Below are positions 12,698 through 19,201 of a DNA stretch of 22,033 nucleotides, piece after piece. Made by a program: the position numbers and the translations under genes. Source of the DNA: CAYMKL01 sp964390805 (GTDB taxonomy: Bacteria > Chloroflexota > Anaerolineae > VGOG01); NCBI GenBank assembly GCA_964390805.1, contig CAYMKL010000114.1:1-22033 (forward strand), read 5' to 3'. Numbering within the stretch: position 1 is the stretch's first letter; each line of letters opens with the position of its first letter. The notes beneath the pieces are model-generated. The model did no database searches. It was not told where the DNA came from and saw only the letters and a program-made list of their open reading frames with translations.

Positions 12698-12719
12698 GTG
12701 AAAGAATAGTGAGTATAAT
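12691..12719 (+). promoter_or_regulatory. Perfect consensus sigma-70 promoter for tRNA-Leu
   Basis: TTGACA (12691-12696) and TATAAT (12714-12719) are both exact consensus hexamers with a 17-base spacer. Transcription should start at about 12726, a few bases before the tRNA. Such strength suits a stable RNA gene. Confidence 0.9.
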
Positions 12720-12730
12720 TTTGTCACAAT

Positions 12731-12813
12731 GCCCCGGTGGCGGAATAGGCATACGCGGCAGGTTGAGGACCTGTGCCCTTCTGGGCGTGCGGGTTCGAGT
12801 CCCGCCCGGGGCA
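12731..12813 (+). tRNA. tRNA-Leu (anticodon GAG)
   Basis: The acceptor stem pairs GCCCCGG (12731-12737) with CCGGGGC (12806-12812), with discriminator A at 12813. The anticodon stem-loop has loop ttgagga, giving anticodon GAG at 12765-12767, which reads CUC and CUU leucine codons. A long variable arm (gccc..gggc) marks a class II tRNA, and the T arm is gcggg-ttcgagt-cccgc. The CCA end is not encoded. It decodes two leucine codons and is transcribed alone between its promoter and terminator. Confidence 0.97.
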
Positions 12814-12830
12814 CTGATGTCTGGTAAGAT

Positions 12831-12864
12831 GCAAGAAGCTCAGGATGTTTCCTGAGCTTCTTGC
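12831..12864 (+). terminator. Hairpin terminator after tRNA-Leu
   Basis: A perfect 14-bp stem (12831-12844 with 12851-12864) closes a 6-base loop, 17 bases after the tRNA. It lacks a long T run on the plus strand (gttctggg follows), so it may act partly as an RNA processing or stability element. It could also serve the convergent Uma2 gene. Confidence 0.75.
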
Positions 12865-12910
12865 GTTCTGGGCGATCCCTAAGGTGACCAGTGACCCATT
12901 ACCATACACA

Positions 12911-13609
12911 TCAAATCAATCCCAACTCCCGCAGCACGTCCAGCACCTTGGGCAGCGGCTCCTGCCATAGCCACTCCACCCGCAGCCAGAAGCCGGGCAG
13001 AACCAGGGCCTCATATCGCCCCTCCTTGCCGCTGAAGGCCACGCGATAGCGTCCCTCCTCCAACTGGTAGAACTCGGCCCACTCCATCTCAGGGTCAATC
13101 AACCAGTACTCCGGCACTCCACCTCGTGCGTACTCATAAAACTTGTCGCCCCGGTCGCGTCCCGCGCTCTCCGGCGAGACGATCTCCACTACCAAATCAG
13201 CCGGCCCGTCCAGGTAGGTTTCCTTCAACCGGGCCAGATGATCTGCAGCCACGAAGAGCAAATCCGGCTCCCGGCCCGAGTCAGCCAGTCGCATCTGAAA
13301 GGGCGCAGGGCGAATGACACCCAGATCGCGTATTTCCGCAAAGACACTCAAGACGGCAGTCAAGAAGCGTACAACATCCTGATGACGATCTGATGCCGGA
13401 CTGTACATGACTACCTCCCCATCTACCCATTCGGCCAAGGTGTCCTCATCGGCCCAGGCCAGAAACTCCTCGTAGGTCATCCTGGGCGGCACTGTGGATG
13501 GCAACAGCACTTCCAGCAACCGCTGGCGCAGTGATTCCTCATCTGACACCGGGGAGGCCGGCGGACACGACGCAGTTCTGGGCCAGGTTATCATTTCAGG
13601 TTCTCTCAT
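12911..13609 (-). CDS. Uma2 family (DUF820) putative endonuclease
   Basis: The 232-residue protein matches the Uma2 family, a PD-(D/E)XK nuclease-like fold abundant in Cyanobacteria and Chloroflexota. Likely core residues are E65 in EWVDGEVV, D116 in REPDLLFV, E142 in DLVVEIVSPES and K156 in the following helix; the VPEYWLID strand is also typical. The real function of Uma2 proteins is unclear. An N-terminal extension of about 40 residues precedes the usual TYEEFLAW start of the domain. The ATG at 13609 has cggagg upstream, and a good promoter lies 47 bases further on. It is an isolated gene between the tRNA and the signalling genes. Confidence 0.9.
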   Translation of the reverse strand: MREPEMITWPRTASCPPASPVSDEESLRQRLLEVLLPSTVPPRMTYEEFLAWADEDTLAEWVDGEVVMYSPASDRHQDVVRFLTAVLSVFAEIRDLGVIRPAPFQMRLADSGREPDLLFVAADHLARLKETYLDGPADLVVEIVSPESAGRDRGDKFYEYARGGVPEYWLIDPEMEWAEFYQLEEGRYRVAFSGKEGRYEALVLPGFWLRVEWLWQEPLPKVLDVLRELGLI

Positions 13610-13655
13610 TCGGCACCTCCGATTCTCATCAACATGGGGATGGAGAATCAGCCCT

Positions 13656-13684
13656 ATTCTACATCAGAGTCGCTCGGCTGTCAA
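13656..13684 (-). promoter_or_regulatory. Sigma-70-type promoter for the Uma2 gene
   Basis: On the minus strand TTGACA (13684-13679) and TAGAAT (13661-13656) are separated by 17 bases. The -35 hexamer is exact consensus and the -10 differs at one base. It lies about 47 bases before the ATG at 13609. Confidence 0.75.
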
Positions 13685-13740
13685 GCCCAAGAACGCGCCT
13701 TCAAATCACAATCCAGACTCTACCCAAGGCCCAACACCAG

Positions 13741-15069
13741 TCACCCCAAAGCTTCAGCCTCCATAGCCGGACTGTACCGCTGGTAGTTGTCCCGACCCTG
13801 ATCCTTGGCATAGTACATGGCGATGTCGGCACGCTTCATCAAGGTATCCCCATCTTCACCGTCGTCAGGATACATGGCAACCCCAATGCTGGTGGTGATG
13901 GCGATTTCGTAGTCATCAAACACAAATGGCTTTCGAAAGAGTTCCAGGATCTTTGGGGCAACCCTGGCCAGGTCTTCCTCCCGAGCAATTCCTGGCACGA
14001 TCAGCGGAAATTCGTCGCCTCCCGTGCGGGCGACGGTATCGCTCTTACGCAGAGAGCTTGCCAATCGCTCGCCGACAGCTTTCAGCAACTTCTCTCCCAC
14101 GCCGTGCCCCAGTGAATCGTTGACGCCCTTGAAATAGTCCAGGTCGAGCAACATCACGGCTAGCTTTTGCCGGTTGCGTTGTGCGTGCATCAACTCCAGG
14201 TAGAGGCGATCATTGAACAGCCGACGGTTGGGCAGGCCGGTCAGGGCGTCACGGGTAGCAATATAGACGAGTTGTTCCTCCGCCCGCACCTGCTCGGTAA
14301 TGTCACGGCCCACCGACTGGAACTCGACGAGACGGCCCTGGTCGTTGAATAGCGCCCGATCGGTCCACTGTTGCCAGCGGATCTGCTCATCGGGCAGGAT
14401 AACCCGGTGCTCGTAGGTTACAACGGGGTTCTCCAGGGACAGGTAGGCGAATTGATCCGCGATGAATTCCTGATCATCCTCGGGAATGAGCGGCTTAAAG
14501 CTGCTCCCAATTAACTCCTCCCGCTTCTTGCCGAAATAGCGGCAGTATGCCTCGTTGACGAAGGTCAGCGTTCCGTCGGGGAGGAAACGGCAGATCAGTT
14601 CGGTTTGATCCTCGACGATGGCACGATAGCGCGCCTCGCTCTCCCGCAGCGCCTCCTCCGCTCGCCGCTTTTCCTCGATTAGTCGCTGCTTGTCCAGGGC
14701 CTCCCTGACCACAGCCGACACTTCATCCATGTTCAAGGGCTTGATGACGTAGGCCGAGGCCCCTTCGTTCAGAGCCTGCACCGCAGTCTCCAGAGAGGCA
14801 TAGGCGGTGACCATGATCACCACTATGTCGGGGTGCGTTCCCTTCAAAGGCGCTATCAGCTCTATCCCTTCCATGTCGGGTAGTCTGATGTCCAGGAGCA
14901 CCAGGTTGAAGAACCTCCCCCGCGCCTTCTGCAAGGCCTCTCGCCCCGTCCCGGCCGTCTCGGTCTCGTAGCCCTTCTTGCCAAAGATGAGCCTCAGGGC
15001 TCTACAAGCACCCTCATCGTCGTCAACGATCAGAATGCGGTGTTTGTCTTTCATTATGCCTATGTTCAT
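13741..15069 (-). CDS. REC-PAS-GGDEF response regulator, predicted diguanylate cyclase
   Basis: The 442-residue cytoplasmic protein has a receiver domain (about 9-125, acidic D16-D18, phosphoacceptor D60, K110), a helical linker, a PAS domain (about 142-262, ending GRDITEQ) and a GGDEF domain (about 270-435). The active-site motif is intact, GGDEF at 350-354, and an inhibitory RXXD site (RKSD, 341-344) lies five residues before it, so product feedback is expected. It should make c-di-GMP when its receiver is phosphorylated. The start at 15069 has a ggggaag site; an ATG five codons later is possible. It follows an HD-GYP gene by 61 bases on the same strand, pairing synthesis with breakdown. 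Confidence 0.93.
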   Translation of the reverse strand: MNIGIMKDKHRILIVDDDEGACRALRLIFGKKGYETETAGTGREALQKARGRFFNLVLLDIRLPDMEGIELIAPLKGTHPDIVVIMVTAYASLETAVQALNEGASAYVIKPLNMDEVSAVVREALDKQRLIEEKRRAEEALRESEARYRAIVEDQTELICRFLPDGTLTFVNEAYCRYFGKKREELIGSSFKPLIPEDDQEFIADQFAYLSLENPVVTYEHRVILPDEQIRWQQWTDRALFNDQGRLVEFQSVGRDITEQVRAEEQLVYIATRDALTGLPNRRLFNDRLYLELMHAQRNRQKLAVMLLDLDYFKGVNDSLGHGVGEKLLKAVGERLASSLRKSDTVARTGGDEFPLIVPGIAREEDLARVAPKILELFRKPFVFDDYEIAITTSIGVAMYPDDGEDGDTLMKRADIAMYYAKDQGRDNYQRYSPAMEAEALG

Positions 15070-15130
15070 GCTTCCCCTTTGAGTTCATTACCCAACAGCA
15101 GGCGTGAAACATTTCTGTGCAAGATGTCTC

Positions 15131-17761
15131 TCACTCCAACTCAAACCCGTCCTCGGCAAAAAGCTTCAAGCAAGCATCCACCACTTCAGGATCATAAAGA
15201 ATGCTCCTATTCCGTGAGATTTCCTCCAGGGCCTCATCCACATCACGAGCCGGGCGGTAGGGTCGGTGAGAGGACATGGCCTCAACGACATCGGCTACAG
15301 CCAAAATCCTTGCTTTCATGAGGATGTGTTTGCCTGATAACCCCTGAGGATAGCCAGAACCATTTATCCTCTCGTGATGTTGAAGCACGGTCTCGGCCAC
15401 CGGCCACGGGAATTCTACGGTCTTCAATATGTCGTACCCGATCTGGGGGTGAGCTTGAATCATGCCCCATTCGAGGTTATTTAATTGACTGGGCTTGCTC
15501 AGGATTTCAGCGGGTATGCTGATCTTGCCGAGATCATGAACCAGTCCAGCCATGCGGAGTCCCTCGATCTGGTCTTCGGGAAGGCTCATCTCGTTGGCGA
15601 TGGCACAAGCAAGTTCAGCCACCCGCCGTTGATGACCGGCGGTGTACGGATCCTTCATCTCGACAGATGATACCAGGACATTGATTGTGCTTTCCAGGGA
15701 TATTTGTAATCTCATGAGACTCTGTCGAAGTTCCTCCTCCACCCGCCTGCGCTCGGCCAGCTCTCGCTGAGCCTCCTCGTACAGCCGCGCGTTCTCGATG
15801 GCAATGGCCACCTGACCGGCGAAGGCCTCCGCCATCTCCGCACTCTCCTCATCATAGACGCCAGGCTCTCCGTGGTCTATGGTCAGGAAGCCCAACGCCC
15901 TCCCCTTGACCACCAGAGGGACGCCGATCCAAGAACGAACATGCTCCGTACCACCCCTTGCCAGGAAGCGCTCGTCGGCCTGGGCATCGGCCAAGACCAT
16001 AGGGCGCTTCTGCCGCAAGAGATCGCAGGTCAGAGCATCCTCCTCCACAGGGAAGGCGATATGCAAAGCACGCTCCATGTCCGGGAAACCCCTGCCCGCG
16101 GCCAGCCTGGCTGTACCATTGGAGAAGAAGAGGAAAATGCCGGCGCTGTGATAGTGGATGACCCTCTCCAATTCTGTCAGGATGATGTCGAGCACTCCGG
16201 TCAAGTCAAGGGTGGAAGTGATGGCCCTGTCAATCTCCCGCAGAGCCTCTATTTGCTCCAGATGGCGCTGTACCTCCTCCTCCGCCCGCTTGCGCGGGGT
16301 GACGTCCCTGGAGACGCCGACTGTACCAGTGACCCGCCCCTTCTCATCCACGATGGGCACCTTGGTGGCTGAAACCCAGCGGAGTTGTCCATCTGCTCTC
16401 CTGATTCTTTCCACCTTGTCAATCAGAGGCCGCCCTGATTTCACAATCTCCTGTTCGTCCGCGTGGGCATTTCGGGCATGTTCCGTCGTGAAAAAGTCGA
16501 AATCCGTCTTCCCTATGGCCTCCTTGGGATCTGTGACTCCCAATACCTGAGCTTGTGCTCTATTGATTCTCGTGAAGCGGGAGGCGGTATCTTTGAAGTA
16601 AATGGTGTCAGGCGTATTGTCCATGAGGGCTTGCAATAGATCGCGCTCTTGGGCCAGCGCCTCCTCCGCCCGCTTGCGCTGGGTGATGTCCTGCGTGACC
16701 TCGACCGCACCTACGACATCGCCATTTTCCTCCAGGACAGGATAGCCTCGTATGAACCAAACCCTCCCATCAGGAGTAGTCATCTCTTGTTCCTGAGGTT
16801 CACCCGTTTCGATGGCTTTCATGACTGGGCAGCCAATACAGGGCTCACCTCGCTGGGGCCAAATCTCATAGCAATGCCGCCCCACCAATTCATAAACCGA
16901 CAAACCCACTGACTTGGCCGCCGCTCTGTTTGCCCATCGGATTCTGAGTTCATTGTCCTCATAGGCGACCAGTTCTGACACACTGCTGAGGATGAGCGCC
17001 TTCTCCCGTTCCGACTCCCGCAGCGCCTCTCCCGCCTGCTTGCGCACAGTGATGTCGCGTAGCGATGCCAGGTAGACAGTCTCACCCTCCCACACTGTCT
17101 CCACCACTTGCATTTCCGCTATGGCTGTTTCCCCATCCTTGCGAACGATGTCAAGCTCCGTCCTCTCACTTGCCACCATGGGAAAGCCAAAGGATTCACC
17201 CAGCAGGTCCTCTGCTTGGCGGCCAAACAGAGCTTCCGCAGCCGGATTGACAAAGCGAACGATGCCATCCCGGCCCACCACCACAATCCCATCGGCATTC
17301 TCCTCTGTGAGCTGGCGTATACGGGCTTCACTGTACTGCAGCTCCTGGGAGCGCTGCGCCAGGTCTGCCAGCAGCCGATGCCGCTCGATGGAATAGCGCA
17401 ACACCCGCGCCAGCATGGCACTATTAACATCCTCCTTGGCCAGACACTCCTGCGCGCCCTTCTGCAGCGCCTGAATCGCCGCAGTTTCGTCGGCGAGACC
17501 TGTGAGCACTACAATGGGCACGCCCGGGGCTTGAGCAGACACCTTGGCGAAGGCGTCCAGCTCCTGACTGTCTGGCAGTCCGAGATCCAACAGCACCACG
17601 TTGATCCCTCCCTCGGCCAGCCGCTCCAGCCCTATCGAGAGTAGGTTGGCCCACTCCAGATCAAACGACGCTGTTTGTACTTCGGCCAGCATCTCCTGGA
17701 TCAGCCGGGCGTCTCCCGGATTGTCCTCAATCAGCAAAACTGTGATGTGTTCACCATCCAT
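15131..17761 (-). CDS. REC-PAS-PAS-PAS-GAF-HD-GYP protein, predicted c-di-GMP phosphodiesterase
   Basis: The 876-residue protein lacks membrane helices. It has a receiver domain (5-125, acidic E12-D13, phosphoacceptor D59), three PAS domains (about 148-240, 255-360, 375-490), a GAF domain (about 515-662) and an HD-GYP domain (about 690-870). The HD-GYP motifs are H710, H742-D743, K746, H771, H795-H796 and G-Y-P at 803-805. The usual HHExxDGxGYP reads HHERINGSGYP, with N800 replacing the aspartate, a change I recall in other members. HD-GYP enzymes hydrolyse c-di-GMP to pGpG or GMP. The second PAS domain carries C297, C308 and C311 in a CY...PCIGCP arrangement that may bind metal. The ATG at 17761 lies within a GGDEF remnant. 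It is probably co-transcribed with the receiver gene upstream and the diguanylate cyclase downstream. Confidence 0.93.
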   Translation of the reverse strand: MDGEHITVLLIEDNPGDARLIQEMLAEVQTASFDLEWANLLSIGLERLAEGGINVVLLDLGLPDSQELDAFAKVSAQAPGVPIVVLTGLADETAAIQALQKGAQECLAKEDVNSAMLARVLRYSIERHRLLADLAQRSQELQYSEARIRQLTEENADGIVVVGRDGIVRFVNPAAEALFGRQAEDLLGESFGFPMVASERTELDIVRKDGETAIAEMQVVETVWEGETVYLASLRDITVRKQAGEALRESEREKALILSSVSELVAYEDNELRIRWANRAAAKSVGLSVYELVGRHCYEIWPQRGEPCIGCPVMKAIETGEPQEQEMTTPDGRVWFIRGYPVLEENGDVVGAVEVTQDITQRKRAEEALAQERDLLQALMDNTPDTIYFKDTASRFTRINRAQAQVLGVTDPKEAIGKTDFDFFTTEHARNAHADEQEIVKSGRPLIDKVERIRRADGQLRWVSATKVPIVDEKGRVTGTVGVSRDVTPRKRAEEEVQRHLEQIEALREIDRAITSTLDLTGVLDIILTELERVIHYHSAGIFLFFSNGTARLAAGRGFPDMERALHIAFPVEEDALTCDLLRQKRPMVLADAQADERFLARGGTEHVRSWIGVPLVVKGRALGFLTIDHGEPGVYDEESAEMAEAFAGQVAIAIENARLYEEAQRELAERRRVEEELRQSLMRLQISLESTINVLVSSVEMKDPYTAGHQRRVAELACAIANEMSLPEDQIEGLRMAGLVHDLGKISIPAEILSKPSQLNNLEWGMIQAHPQIGYDILKTVEFPWPVAETVLQHHERINGSGYPQGLSGKHILMKARILAVADVVEAMSSHRPYRPARDVDEALEEISRNRSILYDPEVVDACLKLFAEDGFELE
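15776..15814. repeat. 39-bp exact repeat in GAF C-terminal helix, copy 1
   Basis: This stretch is identical to 19885-19923. Both encode VAIAIENARLYE at the end of a GAF domain, in the HD-GYP protein and in the histidine kinase. Full nucleotide identity over 39 bases exceeds what protein conservation demands. Confidence 0.85.
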
Positions 17762-17828
17762 TCTTACACCGTTTTTGCTCGTACATCAGGATATCCGCCT
17801 CCGTTAGCAGGTCGTCAACGGAACGGGG
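17751..17828 (-). pseudogene. Remnant of a GGDEF domain C-terminus
   Basis: Just after the stop of the receiver gene, a different frame reads RSVDDLLTEADILMYEQKR and then stops at 17753-17751, overlapping the start of the HD-GYP gene. The pattern LLxxADxxMYxxKR is the characteristic C-terminal end of GGDEF domains. Nothing of the rest of the domain remains, so a diguanylate cyclase was probably deleted from this site, leaving about 25 codons. The fragment has no start codon or ribosome site of its own. Confidence 0.6.
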
Positions 17829-17832
17829 CTGG

Positions 17833-18213
17833 CTACGCGACCTCAGCGGTTCTCGCCTGCAACTGCTTGAGCACTGTGGGGATGGAGTCGAATTCGTCGG
17901 CCTTGTCGAAAAAGTAATCCGCCCCTGCTTCCAGACACTTCTCGCGATATTGCGGGTAGGGAAACGCGGTAAGCATAATGATCACCGAGCTCGCTTCATT
18001 CGCCTTGATCCTCTCAAGAACCTGGATGCCGTTGCCCCGAGGCATGCGAATATCCAAGATGACCACATCGGGCTTCAATCGTCCGATGACCTCAAGCGCT
18101 TCGGCTGCGTTGCTGGCCTGGCCGACCAGTTCGACATCTTCCAGATCGGAGACCAGTGTGACCAAGCGTTCCCGTACCACGGCTGAATCATCTGCAATCA
18201 CAACCTTCAGCAT
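17833..18213 (-). CDS. Stand-alone receiver (CheY-like) response regulator
   Basis: The 126-residue protein is a single receiver domain: acidic pair D8-D9 in VIADDS, phosphoacceptor D54 in VILDIRMPRG, T85 region in IIMLTAF and K107 region in YFFDKAD. It has no output domain, so it acts by protein interaction or as a phosphate relay. The start at 18213 has ggaggga upstream; the longer frame to 18300 runs through the leader and was rejected. A GGDEF remnant directly after its stop codon suggests it may once have been the receiver part, or the neighbour, of a REC-GGDEF protein. It heads the c-di-GMP gene group, behind a promoter-like region at 18305-18396. Confidence 0.88.
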   Translation of the reverse strand: MLKVVIADDSAVVRERLVTLVSDLEDVELVGQASNAAEALEVIGRLKPDVVILDIRMPRGNGIQVLERIKANEASSVIIMLTAFPYPQYREKCLEAGADYFFDKADEFDSIPTVLKQLQARTAEVA

Positions 18214-18304
18214 CTTTCTCCCTCCATACCGATCATGAAACGGGACATGAGTCAAGTGTCCTTGCAGGATTTGGCAATGCAAGCCGGGCCCTTTGCCCAA
18301 AGCT

Positions 18305-18396
18305 ATTATAACAGAAAATCACCGCGGCGTCTGTAGGACAAACCCTCACTTCTTTGCAGGACATTTTCTCAAAACCTTGTAGGTGTTTGTCCTACA
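18305..18396 (-). promoter_or_regulatory. Promoter-like region with -10 box and 12-bp inverted repeat
   Basis: On the minus strand an exact TATAAT occurs at 18310-18305, about 92 bases before the receiver gene start. No good -35 hexamer stands 16-18 bases upstream (cagacg). Just beyond it lies a perfect 12-bp inverted repeat, tgtaggacaaac at 18332-18343 and its complement at 18385-18396, with a further ttgcaggacat copy between them. A weak -35 with upstream inverted sites suits an activator-dependent promoter; that is inference. Confidence 0.5.
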
Positions 18397-18428
18397 AAAA
18401 AAGACCTGACAGAAAACCTGTCAGGTCT
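18396..18428 (-). terminator. Rho-independent terminator of the kinase/NarL unit
   Basis: On the minus strand a perfect 11-bp stem (18428-18418 with 18412-18402) closes a 5-base loop and is followed by seven T residues. It lies 140 bases after the stop codon of the NarL-type gene and separates that unit from the next promoter. Confidence 0.9.
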
Positions 18429-18568
18429 GGGGCCAGAGAGAAACCAGGTTTTTGCCCGCTTGAATAGACGAACCGTTACTCCAGAGGCCCTCTGTAGAGC
18501 AAGAGGTCGCGTCACCGGAGCCAAAAACCCTTCGGGCTGAGCCTCAGGACGCAGCCTGGTTTCTTCAA
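18429..18568. other. Structured non-coding stretch after the NarL-type gene
   Basis: Together with the terminator and promoter-like region this forms a 355-base gap (18214-18568) without a gene. A 10-bp inverted pair, agaaaccagg at 18439-18448 and its complement at 18555-18564, brackets about 106 bases that hold further small palindromes (cagagg..cctctg near 18482, ggctg..cagcc near 18534). No target duplication flanks it. It would be the 3' untranslated end of the kinase/NarL transcript. I cannot assign it to a known RNA family. Confidence 0.4.
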
Positions 18569-19201
18569 TTACTCGACCAACCCCCGTTCGATGGCATAGC
18601 GTATTATCTCAGCGGTGCTACTCAAACCCAGTTTTCCGAGAATGCGAGCGCGATAGGTGCTGACAGTCTTTACGCTGAGTGATAGGCCGGCGGCAATATC
18701 GGTGACGGATTTCCCAGCGGCCAGCAATGTCATCACCTGGTATTCCCGATCCGAGAGTACCTCGTGGGGTTCTTTTTCCACCTCGCTTCCCAATTCGGCG
18801 GCCAGCTTCTCGGCCAGCGACTGGGTAATGTATCTCCCCCCCTTGGCAACCCGGCGAATGGCAGCAATTAACTCGTCAGGCGCGCTTTCCTTAGTCAAGT
18901 ATCCGGCAGCACCGGCCTTCAAAGCCCGCAACGCATACTGCTTCTCAGGATACATGCTGAGGATCAAGACACGAAGATCAGGCTTAAGCGTCCGCAGTTG
19001 ATTCAAGACCTCTAAGCCACTGCCATCCGGCATGGCGATATCGAGCACGAGTACGTCGTAGTCGCGTTTTCGTATCGCCTGCAGCACTTCGCCTCCAGTG
19101 CCCGCTTCGCCAACGGCGACCATATCTGGAGCCTCCTCCAGAATCTGCAGTATCCCGCGGCGCACCACGGCGTGGTCATCGGCGACAAACACGCGGATCA
19201 T
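18569..19201 (-). CDS. NarL/FixJ-type response regulator with LuxR HTH
   Basis: The 210-residue protein has a receiver domain (D8-D9, phosphoacceptor D54, K104) and a C-terminal LuxR-type helix-turn-helix (about 145-208; LSDREYQVMTLLAAGKS then SVKTVSTYRARILGKLGL). It binds DNA and controls transcription when phosphorylated. The start at 19201 overlaps the kinase stop in ATGA, so the pair is translationally coupled and the kinase is its cognate partner. The longer frame to 19237 lies wholly inside the kinase gene. Its targets are unknown; the inverted repeats at 18332-18396, just downstream, are an obvious candidate. Confidence 0.93.
   Translation of the reverse strand: MIRVFVADDHAVVRRGILQILEEAPDMVAVGEAGTGGEVLQAIRKRDYDVLVLDIAMPDGSGLEVLNQLRTLKPDLRVLILSMYPEKQYALRALKAGAAGYLTKESAPDELIAAIRRVAKGGRYITQSLAEKLAAELGSEVEKEPHEVLSDREYQVMTLLAAGKSVTDIAAGLSLSVKTVSTYRARILGKLGLSSTAEIIRYAIERGLVE

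Noticed and set aside
18439..18564. A second MITE bounded by the agaaaccagg inverted repeats
   Set aside because: There is no direct repeat of any length at the two outer edges, and it does not interrupt a gene. The repeats are better read as RNA pairing.
18469..18568. Possible c-di-GMP-I (GEMM) riboswitch, because of gccaaaaacc and caggacgcagcc words near c-di-GMP genes
   Set aside because: The words resemble GEMM core elements only on the plus strand, where no gene follows; on the minus strand the order is wrong. The helices do not match the known fold.
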